Part shown: in pieces, positions 31,101 through 38,607 of the stretch
Layout of the letters: the number at the start of each line of letters is the position of its first letter
Numbering within the stretch: position 1 is the stretch's first letter
Assembly (NCBI RefSeq): GCF_003259315.1
Contig: NZ_QLLT01000025.1
Coordinates: forward strand, 1 to 64,000
Source: Kitasatospora sp. SolWspMP-SS2h
GTDB lineage: Bacteria > Actinomycetota > Actinomycetes > Streptomycetales > Streptomycetaceae
Length of the DNA stretch: 64,000 bases
Direction of reading: 5' to 3'
The notes under the pieces: generated by a model
The model's input: only the letters and a program-made list of their open reading frames with translations
Told to the model about the DNA's origin: nothing
Databases searched by the model: none
Translations under genes and position numbers: made by a program

Positions 31101-32495
31101 TCAGTTGACGACGAAGGTGTAGGTGCCGGTGGTCAGTTGGGTGCCGTCCGTGGTGGTCGCGTAGACCTCCAGGTCGAACCAGCCGCTGGCGGTCGGGGTG
31201 TAGCTGATGTCGGCCTCGCCCTGCGGGCCGGCCGGCACGGTGACCTGGTCGGTGTTCCAGCCCAGGGAGTAGGTGTAGCTCGCGATCCGGCCGCCGTCGA
31301 TCTTCGGGGCGAGGTGGAAGGTGCCGGGGGTGCCGACCGCGCCCGCGGCCTCGTACTCGGGGAAGTCGGTGGAGGTGATCGTCGGGGTGGTGTCGAGGTA
31401 GCCGCCCCAGGTCGCCGCCGAGCTGATCCAGCCGTTGGCGCTCGTGGAGGTGATCTGCAACTGGTCGCCCACCGGGGAGTTCAGCAGCAGGGTGGTCTCG
31501 GCGGTCCCGTCGGGGCCGGCCGGGACGACCGTGGTCCGGTACGTCGAGGTGTCGTACACGGTGTAGCTGGCCACCGGACCGGCGGCCCGTACGTCCGGGT
31601 CCGGGGTGAACCGCAAGCCGACGGGCTCGCCGAACGCCGGCGCGGGAGAGAGTTCGGTGACCGTCGGCGAGGTCGTCCTGATGTACGTCGAGTAGGTGGT
31701 GGTCTGCGACAGGTTGCCGGCCCGGTCGAGGGCGCGGACCAGCAGCCGCACCGGGCCGCTGCTCCACCCGGCGGGCGGGACCAGCCGCACGGTGACGCCG
31801 CCACCGGGGTTCTCGGCGCGGACGCCGTACTGCGGGTCCTCGTACGGGCCGTGGTACGCCGGGATGCCGTGCTCGCCGATGTCCGCGCCGGACACCGGGA
31901 AGGTGCCGGTCCAGCTGAACTGGTACCCGGCGATGTCGGCGACGCCGTTCGGGTCGAACCGGAACTCCAGCGGCGTGCCGCCCGGGTTCCACTGCCCCTC
32001 CGGGTAGTTGGGCGAGCTGACGGCGGGTGCGGCGGCGGGCGCCGTGTTGTCCGTGGTGACGTAGCAGGAGGCCGACCAGTCGGAGGCCGAGCCGGTCGCG
32101 GGGTCGATCGTGCGGGCCTGCCAGGCGTAGTCGGTGGCGTCGGCGAGCTGGGGGAGCCGGGCGCTCGCCTCCAGACCGGGGACCGCGTAGGGGTGGTCCA
32201 CGGTGGCGGCCTGCGCGGGGTCCGTGACCGGCCAGTAGCGGAACTGCGCGGTGAGGCGGGTGGTGGACGGGTCGGTGGAGCCGGCGATGGCCTCGACCGT
32301 GAGTTCCTGCGAGCCGTTCGCGAAGAGCGGTGCGCCCGGGTCGGTGGAGCAGGCGCGCAGGCTGTTGTACAGGTCGGTCGGGACGGTCGGCGTACCGGTG
32401 GCGGCCCCGGAGGTGCCGGGGGTCAGCAGGACCAGGGAGACGGCGGCGGCCGCGGCCAGGGGGATACGGGCGCGGCGGTCCGAGGTGCGTGTCAT
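31101..32495 (-). CDS. Secreted multidomain beta-sandwich (Ig/FN3-like) protein of unknown function
   Basis: 464 residues. Start at the ATG 32495, with GGAGGGG upstream, giving MTRTSDRRARIPLAAAAAVS, a Sec signal peptide ending near GAATG. The mature part shows repeated Ig/FN3-like strands: ATDYAWQARTIDPATGSASD, GPVRLLVRALDRAGNLSQTT, ITSTSANGWISSAATWGGY, and a last domain ending in YTFVVN. No catalytic motif was seen. Many streptomycete exoproteins of this sort carry repeats of structural domains. It lies between an ABC exporter pair and a secreted glycosidase, so a role at the surface is plausible but unproven. Confidence 0.75.
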   Translation of the reverse strand: MTRTSDRRARIPLAAAAAVSLVLLTPGTSGAATGTPTVPTDLYNSLRACSTDPGAPLFANGSQELTVEAIAGSTDPSTTRLTAQFRYWPVTDPAQAATVDHPYAVPGLEASARLPQLADATDYAWQARTIDPATGSASDWSASCYVTTDNTAPAAAPAVSSPNYPEGQWNPGGTPLEFRFDPNGVADIAGYQFSWTGTFPVSGADIGEHGIPAYHGPYEDPQYGVRAENPGGGVTVRLVPPAGWSSGPVRLLVRALDRAGNLSQTTTYSTYIRTTSPTVTELSPAPAFGEPVGLRFTPDPDVRAAGPVASYTVYDTSTYRTTVVPAGPDGTAETTLLLNSPVGDQLQITSTSANGWISSAATWGGYLDTTPTITSTDFPEYEAAGAVGTPGTFHLAPKIDGGRIASYTYSLGWNTDQVTVPAGPQGEADISYTPTASGWFDLEVYATTTDGTQLTTGTYTFVVN

Positions 32496-32623
32496 CAGGA
32501 TTCCCCTCCACAGAGCCCCCCGGTACCGCTCTGGCACCGGGGGCGCGGGAAGCGTACTGCGCACGATCGACATTCCGGGCGGTATTTTCCCGGCCGCCGG
32601 AAGGCCCTTGCGCGGACGGCCGT

Positions 32624-32660
32624 CCCTCCGTTAGCGTCACTGTGACGCTAAGGCGGAGGG
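32624..32660 (-). terminator. Hairpin centred on TTAGCGTCAC-T-GTGACGCTAA
   Basis: A perfect 10-bp inverted repeat (32631-32640 with 32642-32651) is continued by CCTCCG/CGGAGG with a 2-nt bulge. It starts 32 bp past the stop of the glycosidase gene on the minus strand and is likely its terminator. The core is unusually AT-containing for this genome, so an operator for the next gene (start 32495) is the other reading. Confidence 0.55.
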
Positions 32661-32691
32661 GCGGCGGCCCGCCGGGTGGGGGCGCTCCGGG

Positions 32692-34641
32692 TCACGCGGC
32701 GAAGACCTGGAGTTCGGCGACCTGGCCGGCCGGCCAGCCGGTGTTGGCGGTGAACACCAGGCGCACCTGACGGGCGCTCACCCCGGAGGGGAGGGTGAGG
32801 GTCGCGCTGTTGCCGCTCGCCGGGTCGAACACGTACCCGGCGGGCGCCAGCAGGCGGGAGAAGGTCGCTCCGTCGGTGCTGCCCTGCACCTCCACGGTCT
32901 GGGTGCGGGCGGCCCAGGCGGCGGCCGGGGGCACCGAGAGGACGATCCGGCGGACCGGGAGGGTCGAGCCCAGGTCGGCCTGCAGCCACTGCGGGAAGGA
33001 GTTGTTGGGGCTCTCCCAGTAGCTGTTCGGGTCGCCGTCCACCGCGTTGCCCGAGCCGTAGTTCTGGGTGTGTCCGCTCTCCGCGGTCGGCCGGTGCAGC
33101 GCCAGGTTGCCGGTGGGGACGGTGGCGGGGGAGGTGGTCGCCGAGACCTGGCCGGAGGCGGGGGAGGTGTTGCCCGCCGCGTCCAGCGCCAGCACGTCGA
33201 AGGTGTACGCGGTGGCGGCGGACAGGCCGGTGACGGTGAACGAGGTCGCGGTGGTGGTGGCCCGGACCGCGCCGCCGACCCGGACCCGGTAGCCGGTGAC
33301 GCCCACGTCGTCGGTCGAGGCGTTCCAGGCCAGCGAGACCGTGGTGTCGCTCTGCCCGGTCACCCGCAGCCCGCCCGGCGCGGTCGGCGCCGAGGTGTCC
33401 GGCCGGGACGGGAACGGCTGGGTCGGCCGGGCCGCCGTCACGGCCAGCTGCCCCTTGAGCATCCGGCCGCCGTCGCCGGTCAGCCGCAGGTAGTAGTCCG
33501 AGGAGCAGGCCGTGCCGTCCTCGTCCAGCGCCAGGAACCCTGCCCCGGCCGGCACCCACGCCTGCGACTCGGCGGTCTTGGCGATCTGGTTGCCCTCGTT
33601 GTACTCGTCGAACATCGAGATGTACGCGGACGCCACCCCCGCCCGGGCCATGTTGTAGAACTGCCGCCACATGAAGTCGCCGTGCGCCCGCTGCCGGTCG
33701 CCCACCCCGCCCGGCAGCACGCACGGCTGGTAGTCGATGCCGTGCGCGTTGCACTCCGCGAGGTCCGGGACGGTCGCCACGTTGTAGAAGTTGTCGGCGT
33801 CCGCGGCGCTGCCGATCCGGCCGACCAGCCACGGCGAGAGCATGTCGAAGGAGTGGTAGACCTCCGAGAAGCCCGCCCGGGAGTCCCGGTCGCCGGTGCG
33901 CCACCAGGTCGGCACCCCGCCGATCACGTAACAGCCCTGCGCCTTGAACCAGTTGAGCACGTCCAGGCACTGCGCCGGGGTGAACGGGCGCTGGTTGTCG
34001 TTGAACCCGAAGCCCCAGACGCAGACCACCGGCTTCCCGTTCTGCCGGGCGTACGCGGGCGAGGCGGTGTGGGCGCGCATCTTGTTCGTCCAGTCGGCCT
34101 TGATGTCCGACTGCATGGTCGTCCAGTCCGAGACGTCGTACATGACGTAGAACTTCACGCCCTGCGACTCCGCGGCGCTGCGCACCTTCCCCGCCATCGC
34201 GTCCCGGGTCGGGCCCTCGCCGCCGGTCGGGTTGAAGCGCTGCAGGGCGGCGGTGTCGATGCCGTACTGCTTCATCCAGCGGAAGTGCACGTCGACCGTG
34301 GACTGGTCGTAGGAGGAGAACAGCGAGGCCGGCTGGCCGTTGTTCAGGTTCGGGAAGGCCGTGGCGTACGTCTTCGGGTACTCGCGGACGTCCGGCCAGG
34401 CGACGATCGCGCTGTTCGAGGGCGAGGGGGAGGCGCCCCAGTTCCGGGCCCAGTGCCACCAGCCGTTGATCGGGGCGCCGTCGCCCGGGCAGGCGAACCA
34501 GCCCTGGTAGCCGACCGTCACCTTCCCGACCACGTCGCCCGCCGGGCTGGCCGCCTGCGCGGCGCCCTCGCCCAGGCCCACCGCCCCGAGCACGCCCGCC
34601 GCCGCCGCAGCCTGCAGGAACGTCCGTCGCGATACCACCAT
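32692..34641 (-). CDS. Tat-exported glycoside hydrolase, GH71/99-like, with FN3 and F5/8-type C domains
   Basis: 649 residues. The N-terminus SRRTFLQAAAAAGVLGAVG is a twin-arginine (SRRTFLQ) signal, so the enzyme is exported folded. The catalytic domain (about 35-390; KVTVGYQGWFACPGDG, WHWARN, YDQSTVDVHFRWMKQYGID, VCVWGFGFNDNQRP) resembles the GH71/GH99-like barrel of endo-acting mannanases and alpha-glucanases. An FN3 domain (about 420-505, SAPTAPGGLRVTGQSD, AYTFDVLALDAAGN) and an F5/8 type C/CBM32 galactose-binding-like domain (about 515-649, VDGDPNSYWESPNNSFPQWL) follow. The substrate is not known; acidic active-site pairs cannot be assigned with confidence. The reading is family-based. 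Confidence 0.82.
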   Translation of the reverse strand: MVVSRRTFLQAAAAAGVLGAVGLGEGAAQAASPAGDVVGKVTVGYQGWFACPGDGAPINGWWHWARNWGASPSPSNSAIVAWPDVREYPKTYATAFPNLNNGQPASLFSSYDQSTVDVHFRWMKQYGIDTAALQRFNPTGGEGPTRDAMAGKVRSAAESQGVKFYVMYDVSDWTTMQSDIKADWTNKMRAHTASPAYARQNGKPVVCVWGFGFNDNQRPFTPAQCLDVLNWFKAQGCYVIGGVPTWWRTGDRDSRAGFSEVYHSFDMLSPWLVGRIGSAADADNFYNVATVPDLAECNAHGIDYQPCVLPGGVGDRQRAHGDFMWRQFYNMARAGVASAYISMFDEYNEGNQIAKTAESQAWVPAGAGFLALDEDGTACSSDYYLRLTGDGGRMLKGQLAVTAARPTQPFPSRPDTSAPTAPGGLRVTGQSDTTVSLAWNASTDDVGVTGYRVRVGGAVRATTTATSFTVTGLSAATAYTFDVLALDAAGNTSPASGQVSATTSPATVPTGNLALHRPTAESGHTQNYGSGNAVDGDPNSYWESPNNSFPQWLQADLGSTLPVRRIVLSVPPAAAWAARTQTVEVQGSTDGATFSRLLAPAGYVFDPASGNSATLTLPSGVSARQVRLVFTANTGWPAGQVAELQVFAA

Positions 34642-34841
34642 GCCGTTGCCTCCGCCCGGTTGACCGACACCTTGTCAGGTCCTCGACCTGCCGTCGGGAT
34701 CGTAGTGAGGGCCACATCCGGCGGCAATAGACGTGACACATGACGTAAATAATCGACAGTTTGATCGCAAGATCCGGCTTGCCGAGGATCCGGTCGCGGC
34801 ACGCGCGCGGGTGGAGGGGCGGACGGCCGGGGCGGGAGCGG
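34642..34841. other. Promoter region of the Tat-exported glycosidase
   Basis: 200 bp between an upstream ABC gene's stop and the glycosidase start. The stretch about 34725-34790 is AT-rich for this genome (ATGACGTAAATAATCGACAG), a sensible promoter or activator site. No gene is supported. Confidence 0.4.
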
Positions 34842-36674
34842 TCAGACCAGGCTGTCCTTCCAGGTCTGGTGGAGGGTGGCGAAGCGGCCCTCGCCGGCGA
34901 TCAGGGCGGCGGGGGTGCCGTCCTCGACGACGCGGCCCTGGTCCATCACCAGGACGCGGTCGGCGATCTCGACGGTGGAGAGGCGGTGGGCGATGATCAC
35001 GGCGGTGCGGCCGGCCAGGACGGTGCGCATGGCGTGCTGGACGGCCTGTTCGCCGGGGACGTCCAGCGAGGAGGTGGCCTCGTCGAGGATGAGGACGGCG
35101 GGGTCGGCGAGCAGGGCGCGGGCGAAGGCCACGAGTTGGCGCTGGCCGGCCGAGATCCGGCCGCCGCGCTTGCGGACGTCGGTGTCGTAGCCGTCGGGCA
35201 GGGCGGCGATGAACGGGTGGGCGCCGATCGCGCGGGCCGCGGCCTCGACCTCGGCGCGGGTCGCGTCGGGCTTGCCGACGGCGATGTTCTCGGCGACCGT
35301 CCCGGAGAACAGGAAGGACTCCTGGGTGACCATCACGACGTTCGCGCGCAGCTCGGCGGTGGAGAGCTCGCGCAGGTCGACGCCGTCGAGGGTGATCCGG
35401 CCGGCGGTGGGGTCGTAGAACCGGGCCAGCAGCTTGGCCAGGGTGGACTTGCCCGCGCCGGTGGCGCCGACCACGGCGGTGGTCCGCCCGGCGGGCAGCA
35501 CCAGGTCGAACGGGGCGAGCACCTGCTTGCCGTCGGCGTAGCCGAAGGAGGCGGCCCGGAAGGCGACCTCGCGGCCCTTGCCGCGCGCGGCGGGCAGGGC
35601 GGCGGGCGCGGCGGGCTCGGGGACGGACGGCTCGTGGGCGAGCAGGCCGGCCATCTTCTCCAGCGCGGCGGCCGCGGACTGGTAGCTGTTGAGGAACATC
35701 GCCAGCTGGTCGATCGGGTCGTACAGCCGCCGCAGGTAGAGCACGAAGGCGGTCAGGACGCCGAGTTCGAGGCTGCCGTCGGTGACCAGGAAGGCCCCGA
35801 GGACGACCACGCCGGTGATCCAGACGTTGGCCGTCAGCCGGGACAGGAAGACGTACCGGGCCATCTCCAGTAGGCCGTCCGCGGTGGCGGTGGCGGACTG
35901 CCGGTTGACGGTGCCGAACGCCCTGTCGTTGGCGGCCTCGCGGCGGAACGCCTGCACCGGGCGGATGCCGTTCATGGTCTCGGTGAAGCGGACGATCAGC
36001 CCGGCGGAGACGGTGCGGGAGCGCCGGTAGACCTGCTGGGAGCGGCGCCGGAACGACCGGACGACCAGGTACATCGGCAGGAAGGAGGCCAGCGCGGCCA
36101 GGCCGAGGCGCCAGTCGACGACCACCAGGACGACCGTGATGTAGCCGACCGACAGGCAGACCATCAGCAGTTCCTGCAGGCCCTCGGAGAGCAGCTCGCG
36201 CAGGGTGTCCACGTCGCTGGTGGCGCGGGAGATGATCCGGCCGGAGGTGTAGCGCTCGTGGAAGTCGAGGCTGAGCCGCTGGGCGTGCCGGAAGATCCGG
36301 CCGCGCAGGTCCAGCAGGACGTCCTGGTTGATCCGGGCGGCGACCCGGATGAACGCCCGCTGGAGCAGGGTGGCGGCCAGCGCGCAGCCCAGGTAGGAGA
36401 GGGTGACGGCGATCAGCGGGCCGGCGTCGTGGCCGCGCAGGGCGGGGATGCCGCGGTCGATGGCGTAGGCGACCAGCAGCGGACCGGACTGCAGCGCGGC
36501 CTGCTGGAGCAGCACGGCCAGCACGGCGACGGTGATCCGGCGGCGGTGCGGGGACAGCAGCGAGCCGAGCAGGGCGCGCGGGGCGCCGGGCGGGACGGGG
36601 ATGTCCTGGTCGTCGGTGGCCGGGGGGAGGAGCTCGTCCTCCTCGGCGGCGGGTGCGGCGACGGCGGTGGTCAT
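34842..36674 (-). CDS. ABC exporter half-transporter (downstream member of pair)
   Basis: 610 residues. Six-helix exporter domain (about 40-340) plus ATPase domain with normal Walker A (VGATGAGKSTLAKLL), Walker B (AVLILDEATSSLD) and signature ISAGQRQLVAFARAL (S-A-G-Q variant, functional in many exporters). It starts at 36674 where ATGA overlaps the stop of the upstream half-transporter, so the two are coupled and probably pair. N-terminal tail is acidic and proline-rich. Substrate unknown; drug or lipid export by heterodimers is common in this class. Confidence 0.9.
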   Translation of the reverse strand: MTTAVAAPAAEEDELLPPATDDQDIPVPPGAPRALLGSLLSPHRRRITVAVLAVLLQQAALQSGPLLVAYAIDRGIPALRGHDAGPLIAVTLSYLGCALAATLLQRAFIRVAARINQDVLLDLRGRIFRHAQRLSLDFHERYTSGRIISRATSDVDTLRELLSEGLQELLMVCLSVGYITVVLVVVDWRLGLAALASFLPMYLVVRSFRRRSQQVYRRSRTVSAGLIVRFTETMNGIRPVQAFRREAANDRAFGTVNRQSATATADGLLEMARYVFLSRLTANVWITGVVVLGAFLVTDGSLELGVLTAFVLYLRRLYDPIDQLAMFLNSYQSAAAALEKMAGLLAHEPSVPEPAAPAALPAARGKGREVAFRAASFGYADGKQVLAPFDLVLPAGRTTAVVGATGAGKSTLAKLLARFYDPTAGRITLDGVDLRELSTAELRANVVMVTQESFLFSGTVAENIAVGKPDATRAEVEAAARAIGAHPFIAALPDGYDTDVRKRGGRISAGQRQLVAFARALLADPAVLILDEATSSLDVPGEQAVQHAMRTVLAGRTAVIIAHRLSTVEIADRVLVMDQGRVVEDGTPAALIAGEGRFATLHQTWKDSLV

Positions 36675-38515
36675 CGGGCCAGCGCCCCTTCCAGCTCGGA
36701 CTCGCCGGACATCAGGGCCCGGTAGGCGGGACAGGAGCGCAGCAGCTCCTGGTGGGTGCCGACGGCGGCGATCCGGCCGTCGGCGAGCAGTGCGACCCGG
36801 TCGGCCAGCAGCACCGTGGACGGGCGGTGCGCGACGACCAGGGCGGTGGTGCCGGCCAGCACCCGGCGCAGGGCGCGCTCGACCAGCGCCTCGGTGTGCA
36901 CGTCGAGCGCGGAGAGCGGGTCGTCCAGGACCAGGAAGCGCGGGGCGCCGACCACGGCGCGGGCCAGCGCCAGGCGCTGGCGCTGGCCGCCGGACAGGCT
37001 CAGGCCCTGCTCGCCGACCTCGGTGTCCAGGCCGTCCGGGAGCCGGTCGACGAACCCGGCCTGCGCGGTGGCCAGGGCGGCGGCGACCTGCTCGGGGGTG
37101 GCGTCGGGGGCGCCCATCAGCACGTTCTCCCGGACGGTGGCGGAGAACAGGGTGGGCTCCTCGAAGGCGACGGCGAGGTCGCGACGCAGCTCGGCGCGCG
37201 GCACGTCCCGGAGGTCGGTGCCGTCCAGGGTGATCGAGCCGGCGGTGGGCTCGTACAGCCGGGGGAGCAGCGCGGTGAGGGTGGTCTTGCCGCTGCCGGT
37301 GGCGCCGACCAGGGCGAGCGTCTCGCCGGGGCGGACGTGCAGGTCGACGCCGGCCAGCAGGTCGGGGGAGCCGGCGGGCGCGTCGGGGTAGCGGAAGCGG
37401 ACGCCGGTGAAGCGGATGCCGCGGTCGTCGGACGGCGCCAGGCCGGACGGCGGGTCGGCCGGCTCCGGCTCGTCCATCACCTCGAAGTAGCGGTTGGCGG
37501 CGCTGGCGGCCTCGGCGGCGAAGCCGAGCAGCCAGCCGAGCGACTCGACCGGCCAGCGCAGGGCCAGCGCGGTGGACAGGAAGGCGACCAGGGTGCCGAC
37601 CGAGAGCCGGTCGTGCGCGACCAGGACGGCGCCGGCGGCCAGGGCGCCGCCGAGGGCGAGCTCGGGCAGGCCGACGATGACCGCCCACAGGTTGCCGAGC
37701 AGGCCGGCCTTGCGCAGCTCGGTCTCGCGCAGGGCGGCGCTGTGCCGGCGGAACTCCTCGGCCATGGTGCGGTGCCGGCCGAAGGCCTTGAGGACGCGGA
37801 TGCCGAGCACCGACTCCTCGACCACGGTGGCCAGGTCCCCGTTCTGGTCCTGGGCGAGCCGGGAGGCGGCCGAGTACCCGGCCTCGAAGCGGCGGGTGAA
37901 GTACAGCAGCGGGATCGCCGGGAGCACGGTGATCAGGGCGAGCCGCCAGTCGAGGGCGAACATCAGGGCGGTGCCGGTCAGGAAGACCGTGGAGTTGACG
38001 ACCAGGAAGACCAGCGGGAAGGCCAGGAACAGCCGCAGCACGAACAGGTCCGAGGTGGCCCGGGAGAGCAACTGCCCCGAGGGCCAGCGGTCGTGGAAGG
38101 AGATCGGCAGCCGCTGGAGCTTGGCGAACAGCTCGCCGCGCAGCCTGGTCTCGACCCGGGCCAGCGGGCGGGCCACGATCACCCGGCGGACGCCGAACAG
38201 CACGGCCTCGGCCACGCCGAGGAGCAGCAGCAGGCCGGCCAGCGGCCACAGGGCGGACAGCTCCCGGTGGGCGACCGGGCCGTCGACGATCCGGCGCAGC
38301 ACGACCGGGACGGCCAGCACGCTGAGCGAGGCGAGCCCGGCGGCGGCCATCGAGCCGAAGATCCGCCAGCGGGCCTCGCGCGCGTAGGGCCACAGGCGCA
38401 GCAGCGAGCGCACCGCGGACCGGGGTGCCGGTGCGGGTGAACCGTGGGCGCCGCCTGTTGACGGTGCGTTCGAATCCGCGGGGGTGGGCGGAGCGGGGTT
38501 CTGGTTCTCGGCCAT
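36671..38515 (-). CDS. ABC exporter half-transporter (upstream member of pair)
   Basis: 614 residues from the ATG at 38515; an in-frame ATG at 38545 would add 10 residues and neither has a strong ribosome site, so the start is uncertain. After a Pro/Ala/Ser-rich tail come six helices (about 45-335) and an ATPase domain with normal motifs: VGATGSGKTTLTALL, LSLSGGQRQRLALARAV and FLVLDDPLSALD. The last carries Asp in place of the usual catalytic Glu (DD not DE), so its own site may be slower than that of the partner. Coupled to the next gene by a 4-bp overlap. Confidence 0.9.
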   Translation of the reverse strand: MAENQNPAPPTPADSNAPSTGGAHGSPAPAPRSAVRSLLRLWPYAREARWRIFGSMAAAGLASLSVLAVPVVLRRIVDGPVAHRELSALWPLAGLLLLLGVAEAVLFGVRRVIVARPLARVETRLRGELFAKLQRLPISFHDRWPSGQLLSRATSDLFVLRLFLAFPLVFLVVNSTVFLTGTALMFALDWRLALITVLPAIPLLYFTRRFEAGYSAASRLAQDQNGDLATVVEESVLGIRVLKAFGRHRTMAEEFRRHSAALRETELRKAGLLGNLWAVIVGLPELALGGALAAGAVLVAHDRLSVGTLVAFLSTALALRWPVESLGWLLGFAAEAASAANRYFEVMDEPEPADPPSGLAPSDDRGIRFTGVRFRYPDAPAGSPDLLAGVDLHVRPGETLALVGATGSGKTTLTALLPRLYEPTAGSITLDGTDLRDVPRAELRRDLAVAFEEPTLFSATVRENVLMGAPDATPEQVAAALATAQAGFVDRLPDGLDTEVGEQGLSLSGGQRQRLALARAVVGAPRFLVLDDPLSALDVHTEALVERALRRVLAGTTALVVAHRPSTVLLADRVALLADGRIAAVGTHQELLRSCPAYRALMSGESELEGALAR

Positions 38516-38607
38516 CGCCGAGAGGGTAGGCCGTCCCGCCGACATTTCTCATCCGGTTTTTTGCCCCTGTCGGCGAGAACCGGCCGGGCCGCGGGGGCCC
38601 CGCGCGG

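Noticed and set aside
27424..32640. One 1738-residue minus-strand frame spanning three genes
   Set aside because: Only its last 588 residues are a real protein (half-transporter A). The rest is out of frame with the two upstream genes and reads as Arg/Pro/Gly-rich nonsense.
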